In this document: positions 32,011 through 41,288 of the stretch, one piece after another | Position numbering within the stretch: position 1 is the first letter of the stretch | How the letters are laid out: each line of letters starts with the position of its first letter | Assembly (NCBI GenBank): GCA_927443345.1 | Contig: CAKMKJ010000013.1 | Coordinates: 1 to 44,216 of the forward strand | DNA: 44,216 nt | DNA from: an uncultured Anaerolineaceae bacterium | Lineage (GTDB): Bacteria; Chloroflexota; Anaerolineae; Anaerolineales; Anaerolineaceae | Direction: 5' to 3' | Program-made: the position numbers and the translations under genes | Notes under the pieces: generated by a model | Told to the model about the DNA's origin: nothing | The model's database searches: none | Seen by the model: the letters and a program-made list of their open reading frames with translations, nothing else

Positions 32011-32802
32011 TCAACTCGAAGCACTGGCATACTTCCGCAAGCCCACCCTGAAAAGGATGGAAGCCACAACGAGCAGCGCAGCCGCCAATAACATGCTGAC
32101 CACCAACTCCACCGGGGTGATTGAATCGGTCAAAGCGCGAGCCGGAAACGTGGTGATCACGCCCACCGGTACGATCCAGGTGAGCACCATGCGCAGCCAA
32201 CCGGGATAGATATTGGCGGGGTAACGCGCCATCTGAAAGAGCCCATCAAACACCCAGGTGAACAATACGCCGGGGCTCCAGAAGATCAGGGCTGCAAAGA
32301 TCAAGAGAATCGCATAAAGGATGCTCATGCCGACTACCAGCATGAACAGAAAGAACAAGACCTGCCATACCGAGAGCACCACTCCCAGTTGGATGACCGC
32401 AGCGACCAACACACCGACCCCCAAAACCAGATCCAGCAGCGCAAATAAACGCCACTTGCGAAAGCTGGCAAAGAACTGGGCGTTCACTGGGCGCAGGATG
32501 GTGAAGTCAAATGCACCCGACCAAATTTCGCCATCCATGCCAGAGAGCGAATCAAAACTCGGACTGATAAACAAACCGCGTACCGCGCTGACGACCAGAT
32601 ACACGCCGAGCACGGCCAGGGTGGATGCCAACGTCCAGCCGTGCACCGAATCAATCTGCCCGAAAAGCACCAAAATGCCGAGCACACCGGTCAGCAGATT
32701 GAGCAGCGAGGTGAACAAACTGATAAAAAAGTTGGTGCGGTAGGCGGCATCTTCCTGAAAGGAGGCGCGCATAAAACTGCCAATTAATCGAAAGGGTCTC
32801 AT
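32011..32802 (-). CDS. ABC-2 exporter permease (DUF990/ABC2_membrane_6-like), second subunit
   Basis: 263-residue membrane protein with six hydrophobic segments. The N-terminal FMRASFQEDAAYRTNFFISLFTSLLNLLTGVLG and the C-terminal half (VLFTWVFDGLFQMARYPANIYPGWLRMVLTWIVPVGVITTFPARAL) match the family of paired ABC-2 permeases. It is the last gene of the exporter operon, one base after its partner permease. Together they form the channel for the ATPase encoded upstream. The cargo is unknown; operon content points to a DNA-damaging or intercalating drug. Confidence 0.85.
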   Translation of the reverse strand: MRPFRLIGSFMRASFQEDAAYRTNFFISLFTSLLNLLTGVLGILVLFGQIDSVHGWTLASTLAVLGVYLVVSAVRGLFISPSFDSLSGMDGEIWSGAFDFTILRPVNAQFFASFRKWRLFALLDLVLGVGVLVAAVIQLGVVLSVWQVLFFLFMLVVGMSILYAILLIFAALIFWSPGVLFTWVFDGLFQMARYPANIYPGWLRMVLTWIVPVGVITTFPARALTDSITPVELVVSMLLAAALLVVASILFRVGLRKYASASS

Positions 32803-32803
32803 C

Positions 32804-33613
32804 CTATCCTCCCACTGCGCTGTAGCGTTTTAAACCATAGCGCCAAAGCAGCGCATACAAAATCACAGCCGCAACCATCCACCCAACCTGGATGGCGAAA
32901 CCAGTCAGCATCTCTGGTCGGGTGAGCTGCCCGGTGATCACCTCCACCGGAAAAGCCACCATATATCGAAACGGAAGGATGACTGCCAGTGTTTTTAAAG
33001 CACCCGGCAGCAGCGCAATCGGCGCCACCTGCCCGGCCAGCAAAAACACCAGCGAATCTTGCAAAGCCAGCAAGGCATCGGCGCGCGTTGCCCAAAAAGC
33101 CAGCAGCGCCAGCCAGTATCCCCAAAAGAAGCGCAGCGCCCAGGCAAAAATCAATGCCGGAATAAAGGCCAAAGCGTTGAGCAGGGTCAAATCCAACTCG
33201 GGTTTAAGCACAAAAGCCAAAATCACTAGAATGGGCACCACAAAAACCAGATAGACCACCTTGCCGGCGAACTCTGAAGCCAGCGCATCATACAATGGCG
33301 GGATCGGACGCAGCAGAACCTTGTTGATCTGCCCATAGCGGATTAAGTCGCCCACCGTCCAGTTGGTTTGTGCATAAGTGATCTGGTTGACCAGGATCAG
33401 AATCAGGTAATAAGCTACAAAAGCACCGCGCGTCATGCCTGAAATACTGCCCTCCCCAGCCGCAGTGGACCACACCAGCAGATAGATCAGAGGCGGGATC
33501 ATCCAGCCAAAAGCAAGGATGAAGAAGAAACTGCGATACTGCATCCACGAAAGCCAGGTGGAGCGAATCAACGCCCATCCGCCGCGCGAAGGTGTAAAAA
33601 TTCCGCGTGTCAT
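32804..33613 (-). CDS. ABC-2 exporter permease, first subunit
   Basis: 269-residue membrane protein, six hydrophobic segments, paired with the following permease. Typical segments are MQYRSFFFILAFGWMIPPLIYLLVW, AYYLILILVNQITYAQTNWTVGDLIRYGQINKVLLRPIPPLYDALASEFAGKVVYL and ILPFRYMVAFPVEVITGQLTRPEMLTGF. The start overlaps the ATPase stop by four bases, showing translational coupling. Confidence 0.88.
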   Translation of the reverse strand: MTRGIFTPSRGGWALIRSTWLSWMQYRSFFFILAFGWMIPPLIYLLVWSTAAGEGSISGMTRGAFVAYYLILILVNQITYAQTNWTVGDLIRYGQINKVLLRPIPPLYDALASEFAGKVVYLVFVVPILVILAFVLKPELDLTLLNALAFIPALIFAWALRFFWGYWLALLAFWATRADALLALQDSLVFLLAGQVAPIALLPGALKTLAVILPFRYMVAFPVEVITGQLTRPEMLTGFAIQVGWMVAAVILYALLWRYGLKRYSAVGG

Positions 33614-34608
33614 TGGCCACCATCCGTATAAACCTGGTCAATGACCGCCTCAATGGAGGGGTCTTCAATGGTCAGATCTGCAACATTGAGGGTTTCAAGT
33701 AATTTGGCGGTAATGGCAGCCGCTTCGTCGCGCGGCACGCGCAGGTTGAGGTTGTTAGATTCAGCCTCCAACACCTCGACGCCATCGGGAAGTTCCGGAA
33801 GTTCGTTTTCGGCCATGGATTCCTGCTTGAGCGTGATGCGCAAAATCTTGAAGGGCATCAATCGCCGCGCGAGTGTGCCCAATTCGCCGTCATGCAAAAT
33901 CTTGCCATGATGGATGAGAATCACCCGCGGACACAAAGCCATCACGTCCGCCATATAGTGGCTGGTGAGAATCACAGTTGTACCGCTGCTGCGGTTGTAG
34001 TCCGCCAAAAAGCGGCGCAGACGGAGCTGCATCGAAACATCCAGGCCGAGGGTTGGCTCATCCAAAAACAACACGGAGGGTCGGTGCAGCAGGCTGGCGG
34101 TCAATTCACACTTCATGCGCTCTCCCAGCGAGAGATTACGCACAGGCTTGGTAAGCAATTCCTTCATCTCAAGAAGCTGCACCAACTCTTCGAGGTTGCG
34201 CTCAAATTCCTTTTTGGGCACCGAGTAGATTTCACCAAGCACCCTGAACGAATCCAGGGGTGGGATATCCCAGAGCATCTGGCTCTTGTTGCCCATCACC
34301 ATACTGATGCGTCTCAGATATTGCGGTTGGCGCTGCCAGGGTTCATACCCGGCCACACTGACCTGCCCACTGGTGGGATGCAGCAGCCCGGCCAGCATCT
34401 TGAGCGTGGTGGTCTTACCGGCTCCGTTTGGGCCGATCAACCCCACCATCTCGCCTTGGGGAATCTCAAAACTGATGGCCTGAACAGCGCTGACTTCGCT
34501 GTAAGTCGGTTTGAACAGACTCTTCAGCGAGGCACCCAGCCCTTCTGCCCGCACGGGCACGCGATACGTTTTGGTCAGCTCCATGACCCTAATGATTGTG
34601 TTTTCCAT
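33610..34608 (-). CDS. ABC-2 exporter ATPase
   Basis: 332-residue ATP-binding subunit of a drug-type ABC-2 exporter. Walker A is GLIGPNGAGKTTTLKMLAGLL, the signature is LSLGERMKCELTASLLHRP, and Walker B is VLFLDEPTLGLD. The start is placed at the ATG at 34608 (MENTIIRVMELTKTYRV), with GGGAA upstream; the frame stays open further back but would run into the uvrA-like gene. The stop of that gene is 22 bases upstream, so this is one operon. The C-terminal extension (about residues 235-332) resembles the regulatory tail of DrrA-like ATPases. Confidence 0.92.
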   Translation of the reverse strand: MENTIIRVMELTKTYRVPVRAEGLGASLKSLFKPTYSEVSAVQAISFEIPQGEMVGLIGPNGAGKTTTLKMLAGLLHPTSGQVSVAGYEPWQRQPQYLRRISMVMGNKSQMLWDIPPLDSFRVLGEIYSVPKKEFERNLEELVQLLEMKELLTKPVRNLSLGERMKCELTASLLHRPSVLFLDEPTLGLDVSMQLRLRRFLADYNRSSGTTVILTSHYMADVMALCPRVILIHHGKILHDGELGTLARRLMPFKILRITLKQESMAENELPELPDGVEVLEAESNNLNLRVPRDEAAAITAKLLETLNVADLTIEDPSIEAVIDQVYTDGGQ

Positions 34609-34630
34609 GATAATGTTCCCTGATTTGAAA

Positions 34631-37162
34631 TTATGAATGATTAGACAGTTGCTTAAGATACTGTCCGGTGTAAGAATCAGACACTTGAGCCACCTGTTCA
34701 GGTGTGCCCGCTGCCAGCAGTCTTCCACCGGCCATGCCGCCCTCGGGGCCGAGATCAATCACCCAGTCTGCAGCCCGAATGAGATCCAGATTGTGCTCCA
34801 CGACCACCACACTGTTGCCAGCTTCTACCAGTTTTTGCAGCAAGCCCAACAACAGAGCCGTATCCGCAGGATGCAGCCCCGTGGTGGGCTCATCCAACAG
34901 ATAAAGCGTATTGCCTGTGGCTTTGCGTCCAAGCTCTTTGGCCAGCTTGACACGCTGTGCTTCACCGCCTGAAAGCGTGGTGGCGGGCTGCCCCATTTGC
35001 AGATAACCCAGCCCGACTTCTTTCATCACTTCAAGCCGGGCACGTGCAGCCGGGATTTCGCAAAAAAGCTCCAAAGCTTCAGCGATGGTCATGTCTAACA
35101 CCTCAGAGATATCCTTGCCGTGATATTTCACTGCCAGCGTGTCGCGCTTGAAGCGTTTTCCGTGGCAGGCAGGGCAGCGCACTTCAACATCGGGTAAAAA
35201 GTGCATCTTGACGGTGAGTGTGCCGGTGCCTTCACAGCGTTCGCAGCGTCCCCCCGGTACGTTGAATGAGAAATGGCGGGGAGTGAACGAGCGAGCTTTG
35301 GCTTCAGCGGTCGCCGCAAACGCTTCGCGGATGGGCGTGAACGTATCTGAATACGTGGCGGCATTTGAGCGGGGAATGCGTCCAATATGATCCTGATCAA
35401 TGGTGATGACCTTGTCGATGTACTGCCAGCCCACAATGCTGTCGTGCTCTCCAACCATTTCAAGCGAATGGTTCATGCGCTGCCTGGCAGCCCGATCTAC
35501 AATATCAAAGATCAAAGAGGACTTGCCTGACCCTGAAACCCCGGTCACCGCCACCAGTGCGCCAAGTGGAAGTGTGACCGAAACATCCTTAAGGTTATAC
35601 TGCCGTGCCCCGCTGATGGTGAGCGCTCTGCCGTTTGGCTGGCGTAGACTTGATGGTATGGGGACGGACTTTCTGCCCGAGAGATAACTCCCGGTGATGG
35701 AGTCGGGGTTACCCATCAGTTCTTCAGGTGTGCCGACAGCCATGATGCGTCCGCCGTTCTTTCCAGCACCCGGGCCAATATCCACGATGTAATCAGCAGC
35801 GCGAATCAGTTCAAGGTCGTGTTCCACCACCAAGACGGTGTTCCCCAGGTCGCGCAGGCGATAAAGCACCTTGACCAGCCGCTGTGTGTCACGCTGATGA
35901 AGTCCGATGGTGGGCTCATCCAGAATGTATAGTACCCCGGTAAGGCCTGACCCCAGCAGCGAAGCCAGTTTGAGGCGTTGGGCCTCACCCGCAGAAAGCG
36001 ACGGGCTGGCACGCTCAAGCGTCAGGTAGCCAACCCCAACTTCCAAGAGGCGGCCCACGCGTGCATCCAGATCGTCAAGGATTGGATGGGCGATCAACAT
36101 CTCTTGAGTCGAGAGGTGCTGCGGCAAACCTTTCAGCCAGGCGTCAAGCTCGTTAAGGGGCAGTTTTTCAACTTCGATGATGGTCTTGCCGGTGACGGTG
36201 ACGATGCGGCTCTCTGCTTTCAGACGCGTACCGCTGCAATCCGGGCAGGTTTGAATGGTGAAATACTGATCCAACTTTTCGCGGTAGGTCTCGTTCTCGG
36301 CATGGTCATCGTAACGGCGCAAGAGGTTGGTAATCACCCCTTCATAGCGACCTTGATTGTTGGTTACTGGTGGTTTTACCCCGGGGAAATGCCCAAGAAA
36401 CTGCGGGCTCTCGCTGCCGTAATACAAAAGATCGCGCTGAATTTCAGTGTATTCTTTCAGTGGTTTGTCGAACTCAAATTCAAACCCAAACCATTTTCCG
36501 GCGTTTTCAAGGATCTGCCGGTAATAATTAATATGAAATTTCTCCCAGCCATCCACGGCGTTCTCGGCCAGACTCTTGTCAAGATGGATATAGCGCTCGA
36601 TCAAGACCTGACGCACGACGCCCAACCCGGTACAACGCTCGCAGGCACCCGCCGGCTTATTGAACGAGAAGTTGGCCATCCCCATTTCGGCGATAGCCAT
36701 TCCGCAATGCGGACAAGGGTAACTCCCCTCAACACCTCCGTCGTTCTCATCCATCCATTCGTCTTCAGAGAACTCAAAAGTAGGCGGCGGCACATCTTTT
36801 CCGCAGTTGGGGCATGGACGATGACCCAGGCGCGCATAAAGCACGCGCAGATAGGTAAAAACCTCAGTCACTGTGCCCACGGTTGAGCGCGGGCTGTGGT
36901 TGTTGAGGTGCTGGTCAATGCTGATTGAAGGAGAAAGCCCTTTGATGCTATCGACCGGCGGTTTGGTAAGTTGGTCGGTGACAAGACCGAGTGAGTCAAG
37001 ATACTGACGCTGCCCCTCTTTATTGAGGATGTCAAACGCCAGAGTTGATTTGCCTGAACCAGAAAGACCGGTAAAAACAACCAGTTTATTCTTGGGGATG
37101 TCGAGATTGACATTCTTGAGGTTGTGCAGGCGTGCATTACGAAGTGAAATAACAGAATCCAT
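34631..37162 (-). CDS. UvrA2-like excinuclease A paralogue lacking the UvrB-binding domain
   Basis: 843-residue UvrA-family ATPase with two ABC cassettes: Walker A GLSGSGKST (residues 32-40) and GVSGSGKSS in the second half, signatures SLSAGEAQRLKLA and TLSGGEAQRVKLA, and zinc modules CPNCG/CPHCG and CERCEGTG/CPACHG. Between CPNCG and CPHCG only about 30 residues remain, where standard UvrA carries the roughly 100-residue UvrB-binding domain, so this is the UvrA2/DrrC type that protects DNA from drugs rather than starting normal repair. The ATG at 37162 (MDSVISLRNARLHNLKN) has GGAGC upstream; an earlier in-frame start is less likely. It lies between a MerR-type regulator and an ABC exporter. 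Confidence 0.92.
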   Translation of the reverse strand: MDSVISLRNARLHNLKNVNLDIPKNKLVVFTGLSGSGKSTLAFDILNKEGQRQYLDSLGLVTDQLTKPPVDSIKGLSPSISIDQHLNNHSPRSTVGTVTEVFTYLRVLYARLGHRPCPNCGKDVPPPTFEFSEDEWMDENDGGVEGSYPCPHCGMAIAEMGMANFSFNKPAGACERCTGLGVVRQVLIERYIHLDKSLAENAVDGWEKFHINYYRQILENAGKWFGFEFEFDKPLKEYTEIQRDLLYYGSESPQFLGHFPGVKPPVTNNQGRYEGVITNLLRRYDDHAENETYREKLDQYFTIQTCPDCSGTRLKAESRIVTVTGKTIIEVEKLPLNELDAWLKGLPQHLSTQEMLIAHPILDDLDARVGRLLEVGVGYLTLERASPSLSAGEAQRLKLASLLGSGLTGVLYILDEPTIGLHQRDTQRLVKVLYRLRDLGNTVLVVEHDLELIRAADYIVDIGPGAGKNGGRIMAVGTPEELMGNPDSITGSYLSGRKSVPIPSSLRQPNGRALTISGARQYNLKDVSVTLPLGALVAVTGVSGSGKSSLIFDIVDRAARQRMNHSLEMVGEHDSIVGWQYIDKVITIDQDHIGRIPRSNAATYSDTFTPIREAFAATAEAKARSFTPRHFSFNVPGGRCERCEGTGTLTVKMHFLPDVEVRCPACHGKRFKRDTLAVKYHGKDISEVLDMTIAEALELFCEIPAARARLEVMKEVGLGYLQMGQPATTLSGGEAQRVKLAKELGRKATGNTLYLLDEPTTGLHPADTALLLGLLQKLVEAGNSVVVVEHNLDLIRAADWVIDLGPEGGMAGGRLLAAGTPEQVAQVSDSYTGQYLKQLSNHS

Positions 37163-37233
37163 GATTGCTCCATAATAAAATAATGTTTTACATGTTAATT
37201 GTAAAACCCTGGTGGGCAAGTGGAGGGTTTGGA

Positions 37234-38019
37234 TTAAAGAATTACAGGATTTTGAAGCTGATTCTGCTGGATTATCTCTTCGACGAAATTCAGGATTTTA
37301 ATGGAATGTTCTTTTTGAGTGTAAAGAACTGTCAGCCATCGATCTGCAGCCATGTAAACGTCTTCGTCCGGATTGGGCGTATCGAGCGCCTGCCTGAGAT
37401 TGCGGGTATCGCCCCTGTCAAACTGGATGAACATGCGCAGCATGGCCATCATGCTGTAGCCGGCACGACTCAACAAGCGGATAATGCGCAGCCTTTCAAG
37501 CTCAGCCTCTCCGATACAACGGTAGCCGTTATCGGGGTTACGCGGGATACTGATCAATCCATTGCGCTCCCAATTACGCAGCACATCGTGGGTCACATCC
37601 AGTTTTTCGCAGGCCTGCCCAATCGTAAAGGTTTGGGATTGTTGATCAAGCGCTGTGATGCCAGCGCGGTTAGCCCAATTCTCCAATAACTTAACTGTGT
37701 ATTCAGCACGTTCAATTTCGATATCAACGGTTGTCATGTGTTGGCGGGCCTGTTCAACTGCACCAGTCCAGTCATCCGCCACGGCAGATTCGATCATGTC
37801 TGCGGCACTGGCGCGCAGCGCCTTGCCGGGATAGTAAGATGAGTACACCATACGGGCCAGGCGCAAACAATCCAGATGGCGTTGGGTAAAGATGCGATAG
37901 CCAGCAGGTGTGCGCTCAACAGGCGGAATCAATCCCCATTCGATGTATCGCATGACTGTGTTGGGGTGAATGCCCACAGCGCGTGCAAGATCAGAAGTGC
38001 GAAAGGTTTGTTGTGCCAT
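37234..38019 (-). CDS. MerR-family regulator with two helix-turn-helix domains
   Basis: 261-residue regulator that carries two MerR-type DNA-binding units. The first covers residues 5-65 (FRTSDLARAVGIHPNTVMRYIEWGLIPPVERTPAGYRIFTQRHLDCL) and the second about 130-195 (FTIGQACEKLDVTHDVLRNWERNGLISIPRNPDNGYRCIGEAELERLRIIRLLSRAGYSMMAML). A helical linker containing VDIEIERAEYTVKLLENWANRAG separates them. The ATG at 38019 is chosen over a TTG at 38046 because the protein then starts right at the first domain. It is 71 bases ahead of the uvrA2-like gene and probably controls the exporter operon. The C-terminus has no long metal- or drug-binding domain. Confidence 0.88.
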   Translation of the reverse strand: MAQQTFRTSDLARAVGIHPNTVMRYIEWGLIPPVERTPAGYRIFTQRHLDCLRLARMVYSSYYPGKALRASAADMIESAVADDWTGAVEQARQHMTTVDIEIERAEYTVKLLENWANRAGITALDQQSQTFTIGQACEKLDVTHDVLRNWERNGLISIPRNPDNGYRCIGEAELERLRIIRLLSRAGYSMMAMLRMFIQFDRGDTRNLRQALDTPNPDEDVYMAADRWLTVLYTQKEHSIKILNFVEEIIQQNQLQNPVIL

Positions 38020-38154
38020 ATTGGATGTATTAAACCACGAAATCAAAAACGTAATAATTGAATACCCAAATTATCATCCCCTGCATTTACTAATATGTTA
38101 TAGTATATTATGACTTTATTAGTCTCATTAGTGGTAATTGCAAGGAGAAGCGAT

Positions 38155-39744
38155 ATGAAAAAGATTTTTTTACTTGGGTTACTAATTCTCGCTTTTTTGA
38201 ATGGGTGTACCAGCCCCGGAACTGAGACTGAAAATATTCAAATCACCACTCCTGAATCCACTTCGACCACGCAAATCAATGCAACGAATACATTGTTACC
38301 TGAATCCCCGACGCCAACACCCTCGCCCACTGCTGCCCCGCTCCCCAAAGATTTCAATGCGCAAAATTTCGAGCATTTCACAGGAGTGGTGAGCTACGGT
38401 TCTTATCTCTCACAATATTTTAACAAAGAATCTTCTAATGTTTTGACTTATACCACTGATTATAGTGCGGATGGCTCAACCATCGCCTTTGGTGGCTGTG
38501 TTTATTCCTGTTCAACCACACTAGGAGGGAGTATCTTTTTACTATTGGTTGACCCCGCATTGCAGCAACCCGCCATCGAGATACCTTTGGAATCTCAAAG
38601 ACAGATATGGGATGTAGACCTCAATCCCGATGGCAGTGTATTGATCTTCTCCAACCGCGGTCAAGTCTCTCGTTTCGACCGCTCTACTGGTTTAAGCTCT
38701 CTGTTTTACACACCTGACGACACCAACCAAGCGCCTTTTACTGCCATCAGCCCTGACGGAAAAACGTTGGTTGTCGTCACGGAATCCGAACTAACCGCCC
38801 TTAACCTTGCGGATGGTAGTGAAATCGCCCACCTTTCAGGGACTTTTTGGGGGCAAGACTCTCCATTCTTTAACACTCAGGGCAATAGATTAATTGTTTT
38901 TTCACAAAAAAATGAACGAGATGTAATTGTATTTAACACCACAACATGGACGGAGATTAACCGCTTCTCAATAGCAAGATCAGGCAAAGCAGCGATATCA
39001 CCTGATGGCAAACTGGTAGCTACGCTTTCAGACGGCGATTCTTCTATCAAGCTTTATGACATTGAAACCAGCACTGTATCTGACCTGACCATCGAACCTT
39101 ACATATACGTTTCTTCACTGGTTTTCAACCCAGCCAATGATTTGTTACTGGTCTTTGGAACCCCAGGCAGTGAAGTGGATATTTTTGAAGGTGTTCAAAT
39201 AATAAACTTGCAAACCGGAAAAATTGTTGGTTCTCAAACACAATACAGTAACCCAGGTGAGATAAAGTTCTCGGCTGACGGCACCCACTTTTTGCGATTA
39301 AGTTATTACGCAACTGATTTGGTATTGTGGTCTTTACCAACACAAGTCATCTTGAGTATTGAAGCACTTGTGAAAGATTACTTCGCAGCCATCAGCAGCG
39401 GTGATTATCAATCCGCGACAGATATGACCTTATTGGATTCCTATGCACAAGAAGAAGTGGTGGCCGCAGGGCTAAACCCGGACGACCTGCCGGCAACCTT
39501 TGCAGCATTATGTAAAGACGATGAAGTACCTTGCCTTCCACTTAAACGTATCGTGCGGGTTATGGCTGATTTTGACAGAGGTTGGGATTACTACGCCATC
39601 GTCACTCTGGAGCAGCCAGATGGCAGCGAGATAATGTTTGACGATTTAACTCCATTTGAACTATTGGGCATCATCCAAATGGAGGATGAGAGTTTCAAGA
39701 TTTCAACCCTGCATCCGGGAATGCGGTATCCGTATCAAGAGTAA
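38155..39744 (+). CDS. Lipoprotein with WD40-like propeller and C-terminal NTF2-like domain
   Basis: 529-residue surface lipoprotein. The ATG at 38155 is preceded by AAGGAG, and the first residues MKKIFLLGLLILAFLNGC give a lipobox (Cys 18); an upstream frame extension lacks these signals. A Pro/Thr-rich linker (residues 30-65) is followed by repeated beta-propeller blades recognised by phrases such as YSADGSTIAFGGC, LNPDGSVLIFSNRG, ISPDGKTLVVVTESELTALNLADGSEIAHLSG and ISPDGKLVATLSDGD. The last 120 residues (EALVKDYFAAISSGDYQSATDMTLL onward) look like an NTF2-like domain. Function unknown; it is divergent from the MerR-type gene. Confidence 0.8.
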   Translation: MKKIFLLGLLILAFLNGCTSPGTETENIQITTPESTSTTQINATNTLLPESPTPTPSPTAAPLPKDFNAQNFEHFTGVVSYGSYLSQYFNKESSNVLTYTTDYSADGSTIAFGGCVYSCSTTLGGSIFLLLVDPALQQPAIEIPLESQRQIWDVDLNPDGSVLIFSNRGQVSRFDRSTGLSSLFYTPDDTNQAPFTAISPDGKTLVVVTESELTALNLADGSEIAHLSGTFWGQDSPFFNTQGNRLIVFSQKNERDVIVFNTTTWTEINRFSIARSGKAAISPDGKLVATLSDGDSSIKLYDIETSTVSDLTIEPYIYVSSLVFNPANDLLLVFGTPGSEVDIFEGVQIINLQTGKIVGSQTQYSNPGEIKFSADGTHFLRLSYYATDLVLWSLPTQVILSIEALVKDYFAAISSGDYQSATDMTLLDSYAQEEVVAAGLNPDDLPATFAALCKDDEVPCLPLKRIVRVMADFDRGWDYYAIVTLEQPDGSEIMFDDLTPFELLGIIQMEDESFKISTLHPGMRYPYQE

Positions 39745-39793
39745 ATCGTTTTTTGCCAAGACAATAATTTGTAGACATACAATAGAGTTTTGG

Positions 39794-39840
39794 AAAACTC
39801 CCTAAAAATGGCACCATTTTAGGGAGTTTTCGGTTTTTTT
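39794..39840 (+). terminator. Rho-independent terminator after the propeller lipoprotein
   Basis: AAAACTCCCTAAAA-ATGG pairs with CCATTTTAGGGAGTTTT (one bulged A), followed by a run of seven T at 39834-39840. It lies 50 bases after the stop. Confidence 0.9.
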
Positions 39841-39868
39841 GTGGCTTCCAGATTTCATAATAGGCGTA

Positions 39869-39897
39869 TTGCCATACACCCATACCACCGTTACAAT
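39869..39897 (+). promoter_or_regulatory. Promoter of the flavoprotein gene, predicting a leaderless mRNA
   Basis: TTGCCA (39869-39874) and TACAAT (39892-39897) with a 17-base spacer. Only six bases separate the -10 box from the ATG at 39904, so transcription should start at the A of the start codon. No ribosome binding site is present. Confidence 0.7.
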
Positions 39898-39903
39898 CAA
39901 GCC

Positions 39904-41109
39904 ATGGATACACCCATTACCATTATTGGAGCAGGACCCGCAGGGATGATCGCGGCGTTGTTTGCAGCCAAATCAGGCAAGAAAGTTAGACTGATAGACG
40001 GCAATGAACAAGTGGGGCGTAAACTGCTGGTTACCGGCAGCGGACGAGCCAACCTGACCAATCAACGCATGGAAGCCAGCCGCTATTCATGTGCCGATGT
40101 TATTTGGATGGAAACCCTGCTCAAGCGTTTCGGACATGCAGAGTTGATCGCCTTTTTGCGCGAGATCGGTGTGCTTACCTTCTCTACTTCAGACGGCTGG
40201 TGCTACCCGGTCTCTGAATCAGCGCTGACGGTGGTGGAAGCTTTTGCCTGTGCCCTGCGCCTGGCGGGTGTGGAAATGGTACTAAACACCAAAGTAATCA
40301 CTATAAGTAAATCTAAAGAAGGTTTCCACCTCGATCTCTCGACCGGAGCGACAATTACAGCAAATCAATTAATTGTGGCGGCTGGCGGCAAAGCCTACCC
40401 CACTCTCGGTTCGCGCGGTGAACTTTTTGCTTCGCTCAAAAAGCTAGGCCACAGCATCACGCCGCTGGTGCCTGCCCTCGCCCCAGTCACTTGTGAAATG
40501 AACCCCTGGAAAGCCCTTTCAGGCCTACGTTTTGACGCGCGCGCTTCATTATATGAGAACAACAACCTGCTGGCTGAAACGACTGGCAACCTGATCCTGA
40601 CCCAATGGGGGTTGAACGGCCCGGCGGTGATGGATCTGAGCCACCACATTTCCACCCGACCCAACGCCAAATTGGAGCTAAGACTCAACCCGCTATTCAA
40701 CAGCGAAGCGGAACTTCGCGATCTGATCGCCCGTAAACGCAGCGCTGACACGCCTCTGCGTATATTATTGGGTTCTGTACTGCCGCCCAAATTATCGCCA
40801 GTGTTGATTGCCCGAGCCGGTTACCCGCTGGAAGTGCTAATAAACGAATTGAATGATGAACAAACCGAAAAAGTGATAAAAATCGCATTAGCGATGCCTT
40901 TTAAAGTGACAGGGGTTAGAGGGTTTGAATACTGCCAGGTCACCGCGGGCGGCGTGCCCATCAGAGAAGTGGATCCAATGAACATGCGTTCAAGGTCTGT
41001 CCCCGGTCTTGCGCTGGTGGGAGAAACACTGGATGTAGTCGGCCCGTGTGGGGGTTACAACTTGCAATTCGCTTTCAGCTCAGGCGCCTTGGCAGGCATG
41101 GATGCTTGA
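39904..41109 (+). CDS. BaiN/HI0933-family FAD-dependent flavoprotein
   Basis: 401-residue flavoprotein of the HI0933/BaiN family. The FAD-binding dinucleotide motif is TIIGAGPAGMIAALFAAKSGKKVRLID (residues 5-31), followed by the family signature GRKLLVTGSGRANLTN. The C-terminal part holds ITPLVPALAPVTC, TQWGLNGPAVMDLS, FEYCQVTAGGVPIREVDP and LALVGETLDVVGPCGGYNLQFAFSSGALAG. I choose the ATG at 39904 rather than the GTG at 39841: the longer form begins inside the promoter and its extra residues match nothing. The substrate is uncertain: some members reduce bile acids, others are uncharacterised oxidoreductases. Confidence 0.92.
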   Translation: MDTPITIIGAGPAGMIAALFAAKSGKKVRLIDGNEQVGRKLLVTGSGRANLTNQRMEASRYSCADVIWMETLLKRFGHAELIAFLREIGVLTFSTSDGWCYPVSESALTVVEAFACALRLAGVEMVLNTKVITISKSKEGFHLDLSTGATITANQLIVAAGGKAYPTLGSRGELFASLKKLGHSITPLVPALAPVTCEMNPWKALSGLRFDARASLYENNNLLAETTGNLILTQWGLNGPAVMDLSHHISTRPNAKLELRLNPLFNSEAELRDLIARKRSADTPLRILLGSVLPPKLSPVLIARAGYPLEVLINELNDEQTEKVIKIALAMPFKVTGVRGFEYCQVTAGGVPIREVDPMNMRSRSVPGLALVGETLDVVGPCGGYNLQFAFSSGALAGMDA

Positions 41110-41288
41110 ACTAATCTGATCATTTTAGCAAAAACAATATCCCTCCAATTTCTATAACTTATTTAGCGTTTATTCGGGACTAATACAGTCCTGCATGGTT
41201 AGGATAGAAATGAGAAAATTACCATTTTAAGATCATGGATGGATAACGGTTAAAGTTCAAATGATCCAATTAGAAATTTGGAGGTTTT

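Noticed and set aside
35978-36886. Plus-strand open frame of 302 codons
   Set aside because: Antisense to the UvrA2-like gene with no family features.
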